Notes: generated from the letters alone by a model not told the origin. A stretch of DNA of 64,000 nucleotides from Emticicia sp. 21SJ11W-3 (GCF_024138715.1 NZ_CP092074.1:620001-684000); one strand, 5' to 3'; positions 9,408 through 18,069 are shown, counted from the stretch's first letter. Translations and numbers: made by a program.

Positions 9408-10748
9408 ATGAAAACTTTCAAAATATCAATAAGTGTGTTTATAGGCTTTTTAGTAGGTATTCAGTTGGTTTCAGCACAAAACGTGAAAACTTACTCTATT
9501 CAGCAGTTGACTGATGCCGCCTTAAAGAACAACCATATACTGGCCATTAAGCAATGGCAGGTAGAGGAGAAGAAAGCTAAAATTAAAGAAGACGAGATAA
9601 AACGTCTGCCTGTTGTGAGCCTGAGCGGAACGTATCAGTATAACCTGAATCTGGCCGATATAACTATCCCGGCAGGAACAATAGGTGTAATACCCTTAAG
9701 CGCCACCAATCAGGTGCTTTTACCTAACGAAGACCGGACATTTAAAGTAGGCGAAAAAAGTACGTATAATGCCGGCGCCACTGTTTATCAGCCGATTTCT
9801 CAGCAGGCAAAAGTTAAAACAGGCATTGAGTTAAGTAAGCTGGATGTGAGCGTGTCAGAAAAAGAAAAACAGAAGATAGCTTTGCAGATAAAGCACGGCA
9901 TTGAGCAACTGTATTTTGGCATATTGATAAGCCAGAAACAGATGGAAGAGGCGCAGGCTAAACTGGCATTGGCACAGGCAAGGCTGGCAGATGTTGAAAA
10001 TGCCCTGCTAAGCGGAAAAACCATTGATGTAAACAAGGCAGGCCTGATGGCCGGTATTGCTGATGAAGAGCAGAATATGCTGAAACTGGACTTTCAGATT
10101 CAGAATTACAAGGCCGATATGGCAAAGCTGACCGGTATAAAGGCGGAAGATTTTAATGTTGACGGCATTTCGGATACTTTACCCGACCTGCCCAGTATGG
10201 ATTCTTTTGCAAGCGAGATACCCAATAACCCCGACTTGCAACTGACAGAACTTACCAGAGCCAGAACCGAGCTGGGTATTAAAGCAGCCAAACAAAGCAA
10301 CAGACCGGATGTGGGTTTGGTGGCAGGGTATGTGGTACAGGGTGGAAACCCCATTATGCCTATGAATAACCCCTTTGTGGGCTTAAGCCTGAAATGGAAT
10401 ATTCAGGACCTGTATGCCAACAAGCAGGTGCTACAACAAAGAACATATCAATTAAAGCAGGCAGAAGAAAACATAATGAACACCCGGCAACAGCTTGCCT
10501 ATGATATAGAAAAAGCCTACCGGAAGGCGAGGCAAAGTATGGCATTGGTAAATGTAGCAGAGAAAGCGCTTCAATACCGCAGAGAAGAACTGAAACTACA
10601 AAACGACAGGCTGGCTGCCGGCATGAATTTAAAAACAGATGTACTAAACACCCGTGCATTGACAGCCAAAGCAGAAGCCGATGTGTATTCAGCCAGACTG
10701 GCTTACATTCTGGCCATTTCAGATATCAATGAGCTGATAGGTAAGTAA
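9408..10748 (+). CDS. TolC-family outer-membrane channel
   Basis: 446 residues. A signal peptide covers residues 1-24 (cleavage after VSAQ region). Two tandem outer-membrane efflux repeats of long coiled helices follow, typical of TolC; alanine- and glutamine-rich coiled stretches such as EEAQAKLALAQARLADVE are plain to see. Third gene of the efflux operon, starting 11 bp after the pump gene, so the operon encodes a whole tripartite exporter. Confidence 0.9.
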   Translation: MKTFKISISVFIGFLVGIQLVSAQNVKTYSIQQLTDAALKNNHILAIKQWQVEEKKAKIKEDEIKRLPVVSLSGTYQYNLNLADITIPAGTIGVIPLSATNQVLLPNEDRTFKVGEKSTYNAGATVYQPISQQAKVKTGIELSKLDVSVSEKEKQKIALQIKHGIEQLYFGILISQKQMEEAQAKLALAQARLADVENALLSGKTIDVNKAGLMAGIADEEQNMLKLDFQIQNYKADMAKLTGIKAEDFNVDGISDTLPDLPSMDSFASEIPNNPDLQLTELTRARTELGIKAAKQSNRPDVGLVAGYVVQGGNPIMPMNNPFVGLSLKWNIQDLYANKQVLQQRTYQLKQAEENIMNTRQQLAYDIEKAYRKARQSMALVNVAEKALQYRREELKLQNDRLAAGMNLKTDVLNTRALTAKAEADVYSARLAYILAISDINELIGK

Positions 10749-10752
10749 GTAT

Positions 10753-10833
10753 GAGACCAAAAATTAAACTGTGTTTAAGTAAAGTTATAAATTTGCTGAA
10801 ACTTTTACTTGACACAGTTTAGTTTACAGTCTC
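10753..10833. repeat. 81-bp imperfect palindrome after the efflux operon
   Basis: Two arms of about 35 bp match as an inverted repeat with a few mismatches. The outer ends are GAGAC and GTCTC; the inner core of each arm contains TAAACTGTGT (reverse: ACACAGTTTA). It starts 5 bp after the TolC-like stop. It may act as a terminator. The long arms with defined ends also look like a miniature inverted-repeat element or a collapsed insertion sequence, perhaps IS256-like (inference). Confidence 0.55.
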
Positions 10834-10932
10834 AAAGTTATGTGAATCAATTCACCAAATGGGAGTGTCTTGCGATTATCTTTATAATCAAAGTATATTC
10901 ACATTCTAATAAATAAAATTTCTAAATTTCAT

Positions 10933-11655
10933 TTATTTAAGCTCATAGGTACGGATTGTCTTAATAGGCGTTTCATTATTATTAAAATATCTGACCTCCA
11001 ACTTAGATTCTTTTAAAAAGCCCTTTTCATAGATAAAGTGCCTTGATGCATTTCCATTCTCAAAAATGTAGATTTCCTCTTTTAAATATCCTTCCTCTAT
11101 ATATAAACTAACATTACAAAGGGTTTTCTCATAAAAATAAGACTGCAAAACCTCTGGCAAATCAAGAAATAGTGAATTTAATCTTAAATATTTAATTCTT
11201 ATTCCATTCAAACTCTTAGTTACTACTGCTTTTGTTGATGCATCAGTCCCATCTGACAAAACAGAATTCGCAATATAACAGAGATTCGCTATTGAGTCCT
11301 CAATTAAAATTCTATGATTTATAGTTTTATATAGATTGCATGTACTATCAATATTGTAAATTTCTGTGTAATAATCTTTTACTAAAAGTAAATCATTAAT
11401 AGAATAGCTTCCATTATCATAGACATAAGCAGTAACATTCAAATATTCATTAAAGATTATAGAATCCCTAGGCGTTTTCTCATCTTTTTCGTAAGTAATT
11501 ATACTTGTTGGTGTACCTTTTGGACTAAGATACCTCTTTTCAACTAAAACTCCATTTTGTCTAATTAAACAAGTTTTCTGTAAACTACCTTTCGAATTAT
11601 GAACATTACAAGATAGAAAACCAATCGCTAATAATAATAATAATCTTATTTTCAT
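10933..11655 (-). CDS. Lipoprotein, candidate immunity partner of RHS tip 1
   Basis: 240 residues from the ATG at 11655. A lipoprotein signal ends FLSC (Cys16). The rest resembles MORN/toxin-antitoxin-like antitoxin repeats: short units such as Y-KGFLKESKLEVRYF and IEEGYLKEEIYIFENG. I recognise no named family with certainty. Its ATG overlaps the stop of the RHS tip gene as ATGA, so translation is probably coupled. Because the tip looks like a peptidoglycan hydrolase, an envelope-located lipoprotein would be a sensible protector; this is inference. Confidence 0.6.
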   Translation of the reverse strand: MKIRLLLLLAIGFLSCNVHNSKGSLQKTCLIRQNGVLVEKRYLSPKGTPTSIITYEKDEKTPRDSIIFNEYLNVTAYVYDNGSYSINDLLLVKDYYTEIYNIDSTCNLYKTINHRILIEDSIANLCYIANSVLSDGTDASTKAVVTKSLNGIRIKYLRLNSLFLDLPEVLQSYFYEKTLCNVSLYIEEGYLKEEIYIFENGNASRHFIYEKGFLKESKLEVRYFNNNETPIKTIRTYELK

Positions 11656-12536
11656 TTTTCTTTCCAAAATATACTAAGTCCATACTGAGCTGTTGAGAAT
11701 AAACGTATCTTACCAGTATTTTTCATACCACTATAATCATGAGTTGCAACTCTTGTTTGTGCTACTGTAAATTTGCCAGTACCAAATTTGTTCTCTATTG
11801 CTGATTTCCAAGACTTATAATGACTATCTTCCATCTTCCAGCTCATTACATTCATTTTGTACATAAAAGAACCATTGGAAGGTTTTCCCATGTCTTTTTG
11901 GGGGACCATAGTCTGTTCGCTTCCGTCCCACTGTTTTGCACCATTGCTAAAATCCGGTCCACCCGTCAACGTATTAATAATTGCTTCATTTGCTGTTTCC
12001 ATTGCACTTGTTTGCTCTTCCAAAGAAGTCTTTAAGAATTTCTTTGCTAATGGCGCATTCGCTCCATACGCAATTGTGTTTCTATATATTAACACACTGG
12101 CTATTGCATACATTTCCACTTTACTTTCAATACCATATCCTATTGAACTTTCAGCGTAAACTGTTGCTGCTCGATTTCTAAATTTGTCGTGGTCTATAGG
12201 CAACTCTTTGGCATTTTCAAACCAAGATTTTGCATCCTTGTTATCAGTCACTATTTTCCTAGTGGCAACATAAACTTTTTTATCTTTCTCGCCATCGCTT
12301 CCTAAATTAGCTCCATTCTTATCATAATAATTCCCATCCAGTTCTCCATTAATTTCAATACGGTTAATAGGATTCTTCTGAACATAGTTATATAAAGTTA
12401 GCCATTCTCTTTGCTCCTTCAAAGGATCCACTACTCCCCATCTACCAATCGTAGCGTCATACATGCGGGCGCCGTAGTCTAAGTAATTCAAATTGCCCTG
12501 CAATTCTTTGCCATTGTAGGTAAAGCGGTCTCGCAT
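11652..12536 (-). CDS. RHS core end plus tip 1, SleB-like hydrolase domain
   Basis: 294 residues. The first ~40 are the end of an RHS core (RFTYNGKELQGNLNYLDYGA, then IGRWGVVDPL). From residue ~60 it is a unique tip. A segment AATVYAESSIGYG...YAIASVLIYRNT, followed by LTGGPDFSNGAKQWDG, resembles the SleB/CwlJ cell-wall hydrolase fold, with the Glu in YAES as candidate catalytic residue. The RHS frame continues upstream to a TAG at 12594-12596, where the sister copies have TGG, so this piece is cut off from any core. It is either a silent cassette or starts at the internal ATG. Confidence 0.6.
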   Translation of the reverse strand: MRDRFTYNGKELQGNLNYLDYGARMYDATIGRWGVVDPLKEQREWLTLYNYVQKNPINRIEINGELDGNYYDKNGANLGSDGEKDKKVYVATRKIVTDNKDAKSWFENAKELPIDHDKFRNRAATVYAESSIGYGIESKVEMYAIASVLIYRNTIAYGANAPLAKKFLKTSLEEQTSAMETANEAIINTLTGGPDFSNGAKQWDGSEQTMVPQKDMGKPSNGSFMYKMNVMSWKMEDSHYKSWKSAIENKFGTGKFTVAQTRVATHDYSGMKNTGKIRLFSTAQYGLSIFWKEK

Positions 12537-12780
12537 TTCAAACCTCGGTAGCTTGCTGGTATCAGCTACTACTTCGCGCTCAATGCCTACGCCCTATGGG
12601 TCGTAGTGGTTTTCCTGTGTTACCAGCGTAGGGTAGGCCTGGTTAATTGCCGTGGCATTTGGTTTTTCTACGCAGTGGCAACTGGTACGGAAGGTGTTCT
12701 TTTAACTTTTATGTATCAGATAAGCGTTCAGAGAACGCTAAACACACCGACTAAATTTAGAACATTTAGCCGAACGGGGG
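12421..12780 (-). repeat. RHS cassette repeat, copy 1 (~360 bp)
   Basis: First of three near-identical direct repeats (others at 17278-17635 and 18907-19268). Read on the minus strand each starts with CCGTTCGGCTAA. Two short hairpins follow (here 12751-12769, imperfect, and 12724-12738, perfect), then ~70 codons of RHS core ending at VDPL. Identity stops at the GGATCCAC encoding VDP, exactly where RHS tips become variable. This copy has drifted most: one mismatch in the first hairpin and the nonsense codon at 12594-12596. Confidence 0.85.
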
Positions 12781-12951
12781 GCGGATTTCATTAGTATTAT
12801 CACTTATTGCCCCGACATCAATCCGTTGAATTTTGCTGACAGATTTTTTCAATTGTTTTAAATACAATCTTTTATGCTTTCTTAAAGCCATGTATTCTTT
12901 CAATTGCCTTCGCCAGGTTCTAAACTGATATTTCAGGTTGTCGGGTAGCAT
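12766..12951 (-). CDS. Small basic hypothetical protein ending in the repeat
   Basis: 61 residues, rich in Lys/Arg/Leu in the first 40 (KHKRLYLKQLKK), probably helical. The start lies 1 bp after the stop of the thioredoxin-fold lipoprotein gene. The last residues, PPFG and the stop, are supplied by the start of repeat copy 1, so the original C-terminus was probably replaced when the repeat arrived. Function unknown; it may be a fragment. Confidence 0.35.
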   Translation of the reverse strand: MLPDNLKYQFRTWRRQLKEYMALRKHKRLYLKQLKKSVSKIQRIDVGAISDNTNEIRPPFG

Positions 12952-12952
12952 A

Positions 12953-14506
12953 TTATTTTTTCAGCATTTTATCAAAAATCTCTCTGATTTTAGGGTCTGA
13001 TGGAGGTGGAGCATTTCCATAAATTAAATTGCCTTTGTTATCAAAAATCATATATCTTGGGATTAATGATAATTTATGTAATTGCGAGAAAACAGAATTT
13101 TCATAATTAACAAAAAGAAAATTATTTTCATCCAACTGTTCTTTAAAACTTGCCTTCTCCCAAGACAGCTTATCTTTGTCAATAGAAATATAAAGAAAAG
13201 TAATAGGCGAACTTTTAAATTCATTTCTTAATTTCAAACTATGTCTAAATTCTTTCCTACATGGTGCACACCAACTTGCCCAAAAATCAATATAAACTAT
13301 TTTGCTTTTCTGTGAAATTAATAACTTGTTTAAATCAACTTTACTATTAATATTATTTGATAAAATAACAGAATTACTTATATTAGTATCTGTATCAAAA
13401 TAACTATAAAAACTATTTTTAACAGACGATATTAAAGTTGAATCCTTCGAATATTTTGAAAAATCATTGTAGTAGTTTATAAATTCACCTTTGGGAAAAT
13501 TATGTCCAATGTTTGATAATTCTTTTGCTAATAATGCCTGCTTATCTTCCTCACTAAATATATTACTCTCTTTAATTAATTTATAGATTTCTCTATTATC
13601 TTTGTTCACGCCATTTTTTAGGTCTAAAAACTTTGTTTTGGGTATAATATATTTTCTCACAATACTCTCGATCAATTGTTGATGAAATAAATCATAATAT
13701 ACTTCCACTTTTTTTCCACTATAAATTATTTGTTTCAATTCAGACTCACTTATAAGACCATTTTCTATATCTATAATTTTATTAAAAGTAGTATACTTAT
13801 TTTTAAAGCAATTATATACATCTTCTGAAATATCTTCTGCTTTATAGAGCGAATCTAAAATCTTTGTGAAGTTTTGAGAATATTTTTTTGAAGCAGGGTA
13901 CAAATCCTTTTTTATTAGGTTATCAATTTCAAACTTTCGAGTCATTGTTTTTTCTACACTCAAACCAGTTACAGATGCTAATAAAGTTTTGTCTGAATAA
14001 ATTTTTTCAAGGTAAGAGTACGTATTATCAAAATACTTACACGGAGTAATATAAGGTTCTTTATTTATTTCTTTATTGATATATTCTTCAATATTTGTGT
14101 CTTTACTCTTGGTTATTCTGTTTTTTAATTTTAAAACAGGAAGCCTATTTACATAGGTCAACTCCAATGTATCTCCTTTCTTTATAAGATAATCAAAGTA
14201 ATCAACAGCATTTATTTGATGCCTTAAAATTGCATATTCTTTTTCTAATGAAATACTTATTTTTTGTTGTTCTGTTATTTCTTTTATGGAGTAATTACTT
14301 AGTTGTAATGCGTTATCTGCATAGATTTTAAACAGGGTTTCATTAGTTAATGATAACCCTGATGCAAAATCAAACCGATTGTTAACATCTACTTCTCCTA
14401 TTGTAATTACAATATGGCCTTTACTAGCAGCGGAGAATTTTTCTTGAATGCTTGCATTACAAGAAAACAAGATTAATATAGTAATTGTATAACAGTAAAA
14501 TCTCAT
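12953..14506 (-). CDS. TlpA-like thioredoxin-fold lipoprotein
   Basis: 517 residues from the ATG at 14506, chosen because it gives a lipoprotein signal ending LFSC (Cys16). About 390 residues of unassigned, mostly helical sequence precede a TlpA/ResA-type thioredoxin domain. The redox motif is WCAPC (Cys413 and Cys416), preceded by VYIDFWAS and followed by a cis-Pro region at LIPRYMIFD. It should act as a periplasmic thiol-disulfide reductase. It is strongly AT-rich. Upstream lies the remnant of a seven-cysteine peptide gene, and thioredoxin-fold proteins often accompany cysteine-rich peptides, so the two may once have worked together (inference). Confidence 0.75.
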   Translation of the reverse strand: MRFYCYTITILILFSCNASIQEKFSAASKGHIVITIGEVDVNNRFDFASGLSLTNETLFKIYADNALQLSNYSIKEITEQQKISISLEKEYAILRHQINAVDYFDYLIKKGDTLELTYVNRLPVLKLKNRITKSKDTNIEEYINKEINKEPYITPCKYFDNTYSYLEKIYSDKTLLASVTGLSVEKTMTRKFEIDNLIKKDLYPASKKYSQNFTKILDSLYKAEDISEDVYNCFKNKYTTFNKIIDIENGLISESELKQIIYSGKKVEVYYDLFHQQLIESIVRKYIIPKTKFLDLKNGVNKDNREIYKLIKESNIFSEEDKQALLAKELSNIGHNFPKGEFINYYNDFSKYSKDSTLISSVKNSFYSYFDTDTNISNSVILSNNINSKVDLNKLLISQKSKIVYIDFWASWCAPCRKEFRHSLKLRNEFKSSPITFLYISIDKDKLSWEKASFKEQLDENNFLFVNYENSVFSQLHKLSLIPRYMIFDNKGNLIYGNAPPPSDPKIREIFDKMLKK

Positions 14507-14564
14507 TGATTCAATTAAAGTTATTGGCTTGCTATAAGTTAAATATAGCAAGCCTGAAAAATTA

Positions 14565-14711
14565 TTAAGAACAACCTTTGCACCATGTAGCAGTGCTACA
14601 ATGAGCGCAACAATAATTTACACCTAAAGCCTTAGCAATTTGTTTACAAGTACTTAAATCTGAGCAGCCAGAAGGTCCACCTGGTGTATTTTGACTTGGC
14701 TCTCTTTTGCT
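14565..14711 (-). pseudogene. 3' remnant of a cysteine-rich peptide gene
   Basis: A minus-strand frame of 48 codons ends at TAA 14565-14567. The last ~34 residues run GCSDLSTCKQIAKALG, then VNYCCAHCSTATWCKGCS: seven cysteines. Just before them is TPGGPS, a Gly-Gly that resembles a leader cleavage site. No start codon is present; the frame runs into a stop made by the left end of the IS3 element at 14712. It looks like the core of a small secreted cysteine-rich or ribosomally made modified peptide that lost its leader when the element inserted or deleted sequence beside it. Confidence 0.5.
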
Positions 14712-14742
14712 TTACACTTTTTTGCGAGTTTTAGAATAATTT

Positions 14743-15625
14743 TCAACTTGCTTTTTTGTAATAATTTTCCATAAAGCTTTGTGGACTTTGATAGTTGAGA
14801 GAGGAATGCAACCGCATTCGATTGTAATACCCTTCAATGTATTCAAACAAAATTCCACGTAATTCCTCGATACATCCATAACAACCTTTGGGCATATCTA
14901 ACTCAGCTTTTAATCTACTCCAAAGTGACTCGGCCGTAGCATTGTCATAAGGGTCATCGGCTCTACTCATGCTTTGCCTTAACTCAAAGATATTCACAAC
15001 GTTCTTGATATTATCTGACAAATATTGCCCCCCACGGTCGGACCGGGTCGCCGGAGCGATGAATTATCATGTTTTTGGGAGCATTCTTTTTCAATAAAGC
15101 GTTTTCTAATGGTACTCTGACCATCTCTTCACGCATATTATCTGCCAAGCTCCAACCAACAATTTCTCGGCTGTATAAGTCTTGCCAGACAGATAAATAG
15201 GCCCATTTGTCACCTTTCATGGGCATATATGTAATATCTGATACCCAGACTTGATTCGGTGACGTTGGCTTTGATTTATCCAATAAAAGATTCTCACAAA
15301 CTCGTTTACCATGTTTACTATCGGTCGTTCTGGGTATGAATAATCTGGGCTGAATCGCTTTTAAGCCTTCTTCCTTCATGATTTTTGAAACCGTTCGGCG
15401 ACCTAATTTATACCCCTTTGTTCTCAACACTATTTGTATGCGTCTTGAACCATATCTTTTCATATTTCTAAGAAACTCTAAGCGAATTTCATGTCTGGGA
15501 CGAGTATATTTTTTCTCTAAATTATAACTCCGCCCAGCTTTGAAATTATAATATGATGTTCGGCTTACTTCAAAAACCAAACAAAGCAATGCAACTTTGT
15601 AGTCCGTACTGAGCATTTTTATCAA
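14743..15625 (-). pseudogene. IS3 transposase orfB, disrupted
   Basis: The integrase-core transposase is split by 16 extra bases. The first part (15625 to ~15060) has the HTH_21-like region and the first catalytic Asp in VWVSDITYMPMKG, then runs to IIHR. The second part (15021 to 14743) starts at the expected LSDNIKN and includes the catalytic Glu in NATAESLWSRLK. Between them, a GC-rich insert at about 15043-15058 replaces the expected HSDRGGQY reading and shifts frame, breaking the second catalytic Asp motif. Inactive. Confidence 0.85.
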
Positions 15626-15639
15626 CTCATAGACGTCTC

Positions 15640-15967
15640 TTAACTGGACATGCTGAAGAGACCTAAGGCCTTTTTTAGGATGTCTCGCTCATCTTGTAGT
15701 CTTGCATTCTCTTTTTTAAGCCGTTCATTTTCAGCTATTAGCTTTAAACTGTAGCTGCTTTGTTCTTCCGTGGTCTTGGTCTTAACTTTTGTTTTTGCTT
15801 TCATCCGCTTCGGCGGTCCGATTCCAAGTGTAAAGAACATTTTGTCCAATACCAAATGTTCTTGAAATTTCACTAACATTTTTTCCGGAATTGAGCATCC
15901 TGATAATTTCTTCCTTGAAATCAGCCGCATAATATTGTCGGCTACTCCCTTTCCTTTCTCTTTCCAT
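15640..15967 (-). pseudogene. IS3 orfA, frameshifted
   Basis: The N-terminal half is an intact helix-turn-helix from the ATG at 15967 (DFKEEIIRMLNSGKNVSEISRTFGI) but stops at 15782. The leucine-zipper half (LKLIAENERLKKENARLQDE) continues in another phase to 15640. The phase change falls in the A-rich stretch near 15780-15795, so a 1-nt slip is the likely cause. Normally OrfA binds the element ends and is fused to OrfB by -1 frameshifting. Confidence 0.75.
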
Positions 15968-16051
15968 TTTCTGCTTTTTTTAAGCAAAAAAGTGTAACGA
16001 TTTATAGCACCACCTCAAAGAATGTTTTAGTAAAATTTACATTTTCATACT

Positions 16052-16456
16052 TTATTTACAATCCTTCAATTTTAAAGAATCACAAACCCATTTTAAACTA
16101 TCTGGATAATCTAATTTAAGAGATTTGAATTCGTTCTCTAAAATTAAAATATGACTTTGATAATAATCCAAGCTGTCATAGACAATTGGGAATTTTTTTC
16201 CTACTAAGTATTTGTAAATGTTACTATTAGAAATACCATAAGCGGTAGTAAGTCCGCTATAAATTTCTGAGTCTATCTTATAAGAATAAGTAATATAAAG
16301 TCCTCTTATAAGTTTTGTACCCGTTATAGTACCTATGGCTATTTTCTTGCGTTTTTCTAAGTTAAGAAGCTGTGTATACCCTATAACACAAATTATAATT
16401 AGAAAAGAAATACCAATTATATTAAACCACTTTTTTTTCATATTATTTTTTTTCAT
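16052..16456 (-). CDS. Small membrane-anchored protein, candidate immunity partner of RHS tip 2
   Basis: 134 residues with one N-terminal membrane segment (WFNIIGISFLIIICVIGYT) after a lysine-rich start, then an extracytoplasmic domain. The ATG at 16456 overlaps the end of the tip-2 frame by 14 nt; a second ATG at 16441 would not overlap. Some resemblance to DUF3592-like anchored domains, not certain. Position and size match those of the small genes behind tips 1 and 3, so an immunity role is inferred from context alone. Confidence 0.5.
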   Translation of the reverse strand: MKKNNMKKKWFNIIGISFLIIICVIGYTQLLNLEKRKKIAIGTITGTKLIRGLYITYSYKIDSEIYSGLTTAYGISNSNIYKYLVGKKFPIVYDSLDYYQSHILILENEFKSLKLDYPDSLKWVCDSLKLKDCK

Positions 16457-17503
16457 CTATAATGTCACTACTCAATGTCGCTCCTATTCCAAAATATGTA
16501 TTCAATCCTGCATCCATAACTCCTTGATCGAATACATTCGGTTGATATGCTTTTGCGAATTGTCCTCCAATAGCTCCTGCTCCGACATTTCCAATTACAC
16601 CGAATGAGAAGTTATACCAAGTAGAACTACTAGTCAAGTCGGCAAAATCAAAACCATAGTGACCATTTTTATTCGATTTAAAATTTTCAAGTGTAAATGA
16701 GGTAAAGCTACCAATTCCTGAAGCGGCAACTGATGATAAAAAGACTTTGCCCCCTATGGTTAGTTGCCCCGCCACGCTCAATAAATTTACTTTATTAATA
16801 TCTTGCCCATTTGTAAGAAATTGAGCTGCAAAATCACCAAGTGTCGCTCCTACATTAAATTTATCAATATTTAATACTGGACTTTTGACGATTTGTCTTG
16901 CAATGCTTAATGCTCTGCTTCTGACAAGAAATGATACCCCTTGTGTTGTACCAATTGAAACCCCATAAATTGCAGCTATACTCCCACCAATAATTTTGAT
17001 CGCATCTTCTCCTCCTTTCTGAAAATGTTCTCTGTAAGGACTTGGATGTCCATACAATTTTTGATTTCTATCATAGGCTTTTGATGCGTATTCTAGCATA
17101 GTATAAGGTTCTGGGTCACTTATTCTTTGTGCTACTACTCCCGCTTCACCTTTTTCAAGGTCATAATATCCCCCATTTGTCCCACTGGCACCCTTTCCAA
17201 TCCAAATAAATCTACAAAACCAATGGGGTTGTTTCCAACATAATTATAAGGTGAAAAATCTAAATCTAAAGCTGCCAAAGGATCCACTACCCCCCATCTA
17301 CCAATACTCGGGTCATACATCCGGGCGCCGTAGTCTAAGTAATTCAAGATGCCCTGCAATTCTTTGCCATTGTAAGTAAAGCGGTCTTTCAATTCAAATT
17401 TCGGTAGCTTGCTGGTATCAGCAACAACTTCGCGTTCAATGCCTACACCCCATGGGTCGTAGTGGTTTTCTTGTGTTACCAGCGTAGGGTATGCCTGGTT
17501 CAT
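16443..17503 (-). pseudogene. RHS core end plus tip 2, frameshifted
   Basis: The RHS part (17503 to 17135) reads from ATG through DPWGVGIEREVV, FTYNGKELQ and IGRWGVVDPL to NNPIGFVDLFGLE, then leaves frame and stops at 17135. The next phase is open from about 17200 without a stop, reads GASGTNGGYYDLEKGEAGVV, and joins the tip that ends at 16443. Restoring one A in the GAAAGGG stretch near 17190 rejoins both as GLEKGASGTNGG. The tip has long Gly/Ala/Ser-rich hydrophobic stretches (IIGGSIAAIYGVSIG; AIGGQFAK) and could be pore-forming, but I do not recognise it. Confidence 0.75.
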
Positions 17504-17635
17504 TGCCGTGGCATTTGGTTTTTCTACACATCGGCAACGGGTGCGGAGGGTGTTCTTTTACCTTATATGTTTCAAAAGTGCGTTCAGAGAACGCTAAACA
17601 CACCGACTAAATGTAGAACATTTAGCCGAACGGGG
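17278..17635 (-). repeat. RHS cassette repeat, copy 2 (~358 bp)
   Basis: Same structure as copies 1 and 3. Both hairpins are perfect: an 8-bp stem with a 3-nt AGA/TCT loop at 17607-17625, and a 6-bp stem with the same loop at 17580-17594. A TAA precedes the RHS reading frame inside the repeat, so the core fragment is not continuous with upstream coding sequence. Confidence 0.88.
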
Positions 17636-17690
17636 CGTAAACATATGGAGATGAGAACGGTAATTTATCCGCCAACGGATCCACCTAACT
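17636..17690 (-). pseudogene. RHS junction scar
   Basis: On the minus strand this short stretch reads VDPLADKLPFSSPYVYA and continues into the repeat as PFG-stop. A stop codon sits directly before the Val codon. It is the post-VDP segment of another RHS protein, present without its core or tip, wedged between the tip-3 partner gene and repeat copy 2. It shows that recombination cut at the VDP/GGATCCAC point. Confidence 0.65.
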
Positions 17691-17712
17691 AAACCCCATT
17701 AGTATTAGCTTC

Positions 17713-18069
17713 TTAATCGGTTGGCATTCCATTGTAATAAATAGTACTATTTTTACATTCAAAGCTAAAAACCTCTACTGAATCTTTACTGTCATTTTTA
17801 TAAAGTGTAATGCTTAAAGTATTTTTCTTTTTAACTATCCTATCACCTTTGTTAGTCTTACGATACAATTGATAGACAGCGCCATCCATAAATCTTTTTT
17901 TCTCTTTTGCATTTTCAAATACCCACTTCCTATTTGGAGCATCTTGCCATAGAGAATCAATCTTAATGTTAAATTCCTGGGCTTTTAAAGTAGAATTGTA
18001 TTCAGAGCAATTAATCCCAATTCTACAACTGGTTAATGCAATTAAGAAAACTACAGTTATCTTTTTCAT
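17713..18069 (-). CDS. Lipoprotein, candidate immunity partner of RHS tip 3
   Basis: 118 residues with a lipoprotein signal ending LTSC (Cys15). Small and polar after that (DAPNRKWVFENAKEKKRF), no family recognised. Its start overlaps the stop of the tip-3 gene by four bases (ATGA), the same coupling as in the first module. Role as immunity protein is inferred from position only. Confidence 0.55.
   Translation of the reverse strand: MKKITVVFLIALTSCRIGINCSEYNSTLKAQEFNIKIDSLWQDAPNRKWVFENAKEKKRFMDGAVYQLYRKTNKGDRIVKKKNTLSITLYKNDSKDSVEVFSFECKNSTIYYNGMPTD

Larger units (their letters stand above)
14712..15997 (-). mobile_element. IS3-family insertion sequence, degenerate
   Basis: 1286 bp bounded by a 14-bp perfect inverted repeat (TTACACTTTTTTGC at 14712-14725, its complement at 15984-15997). 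Inside are the usual orfA and orfB in two phases on the minus strand. Both are broken, so it cannot move by itself. No target duplication is seen at the ends, which suggests deletion or rearrangement next to it. Confidence 0.85.

Noticed and set aside
12724-12769. Repeat hairpins as integron attC sites
   Set aside because: They lack the GTTRRRY-type core and its inverse, and no integron integrase is seen.
14743-15625. Programmed frameshift in IS3 orfB
   Set aside because: The phase change comes from 16 extra bases that destroy the catalytic motif, not from a slippery sequence; programmed shifting in this family is between orfA and orfB.
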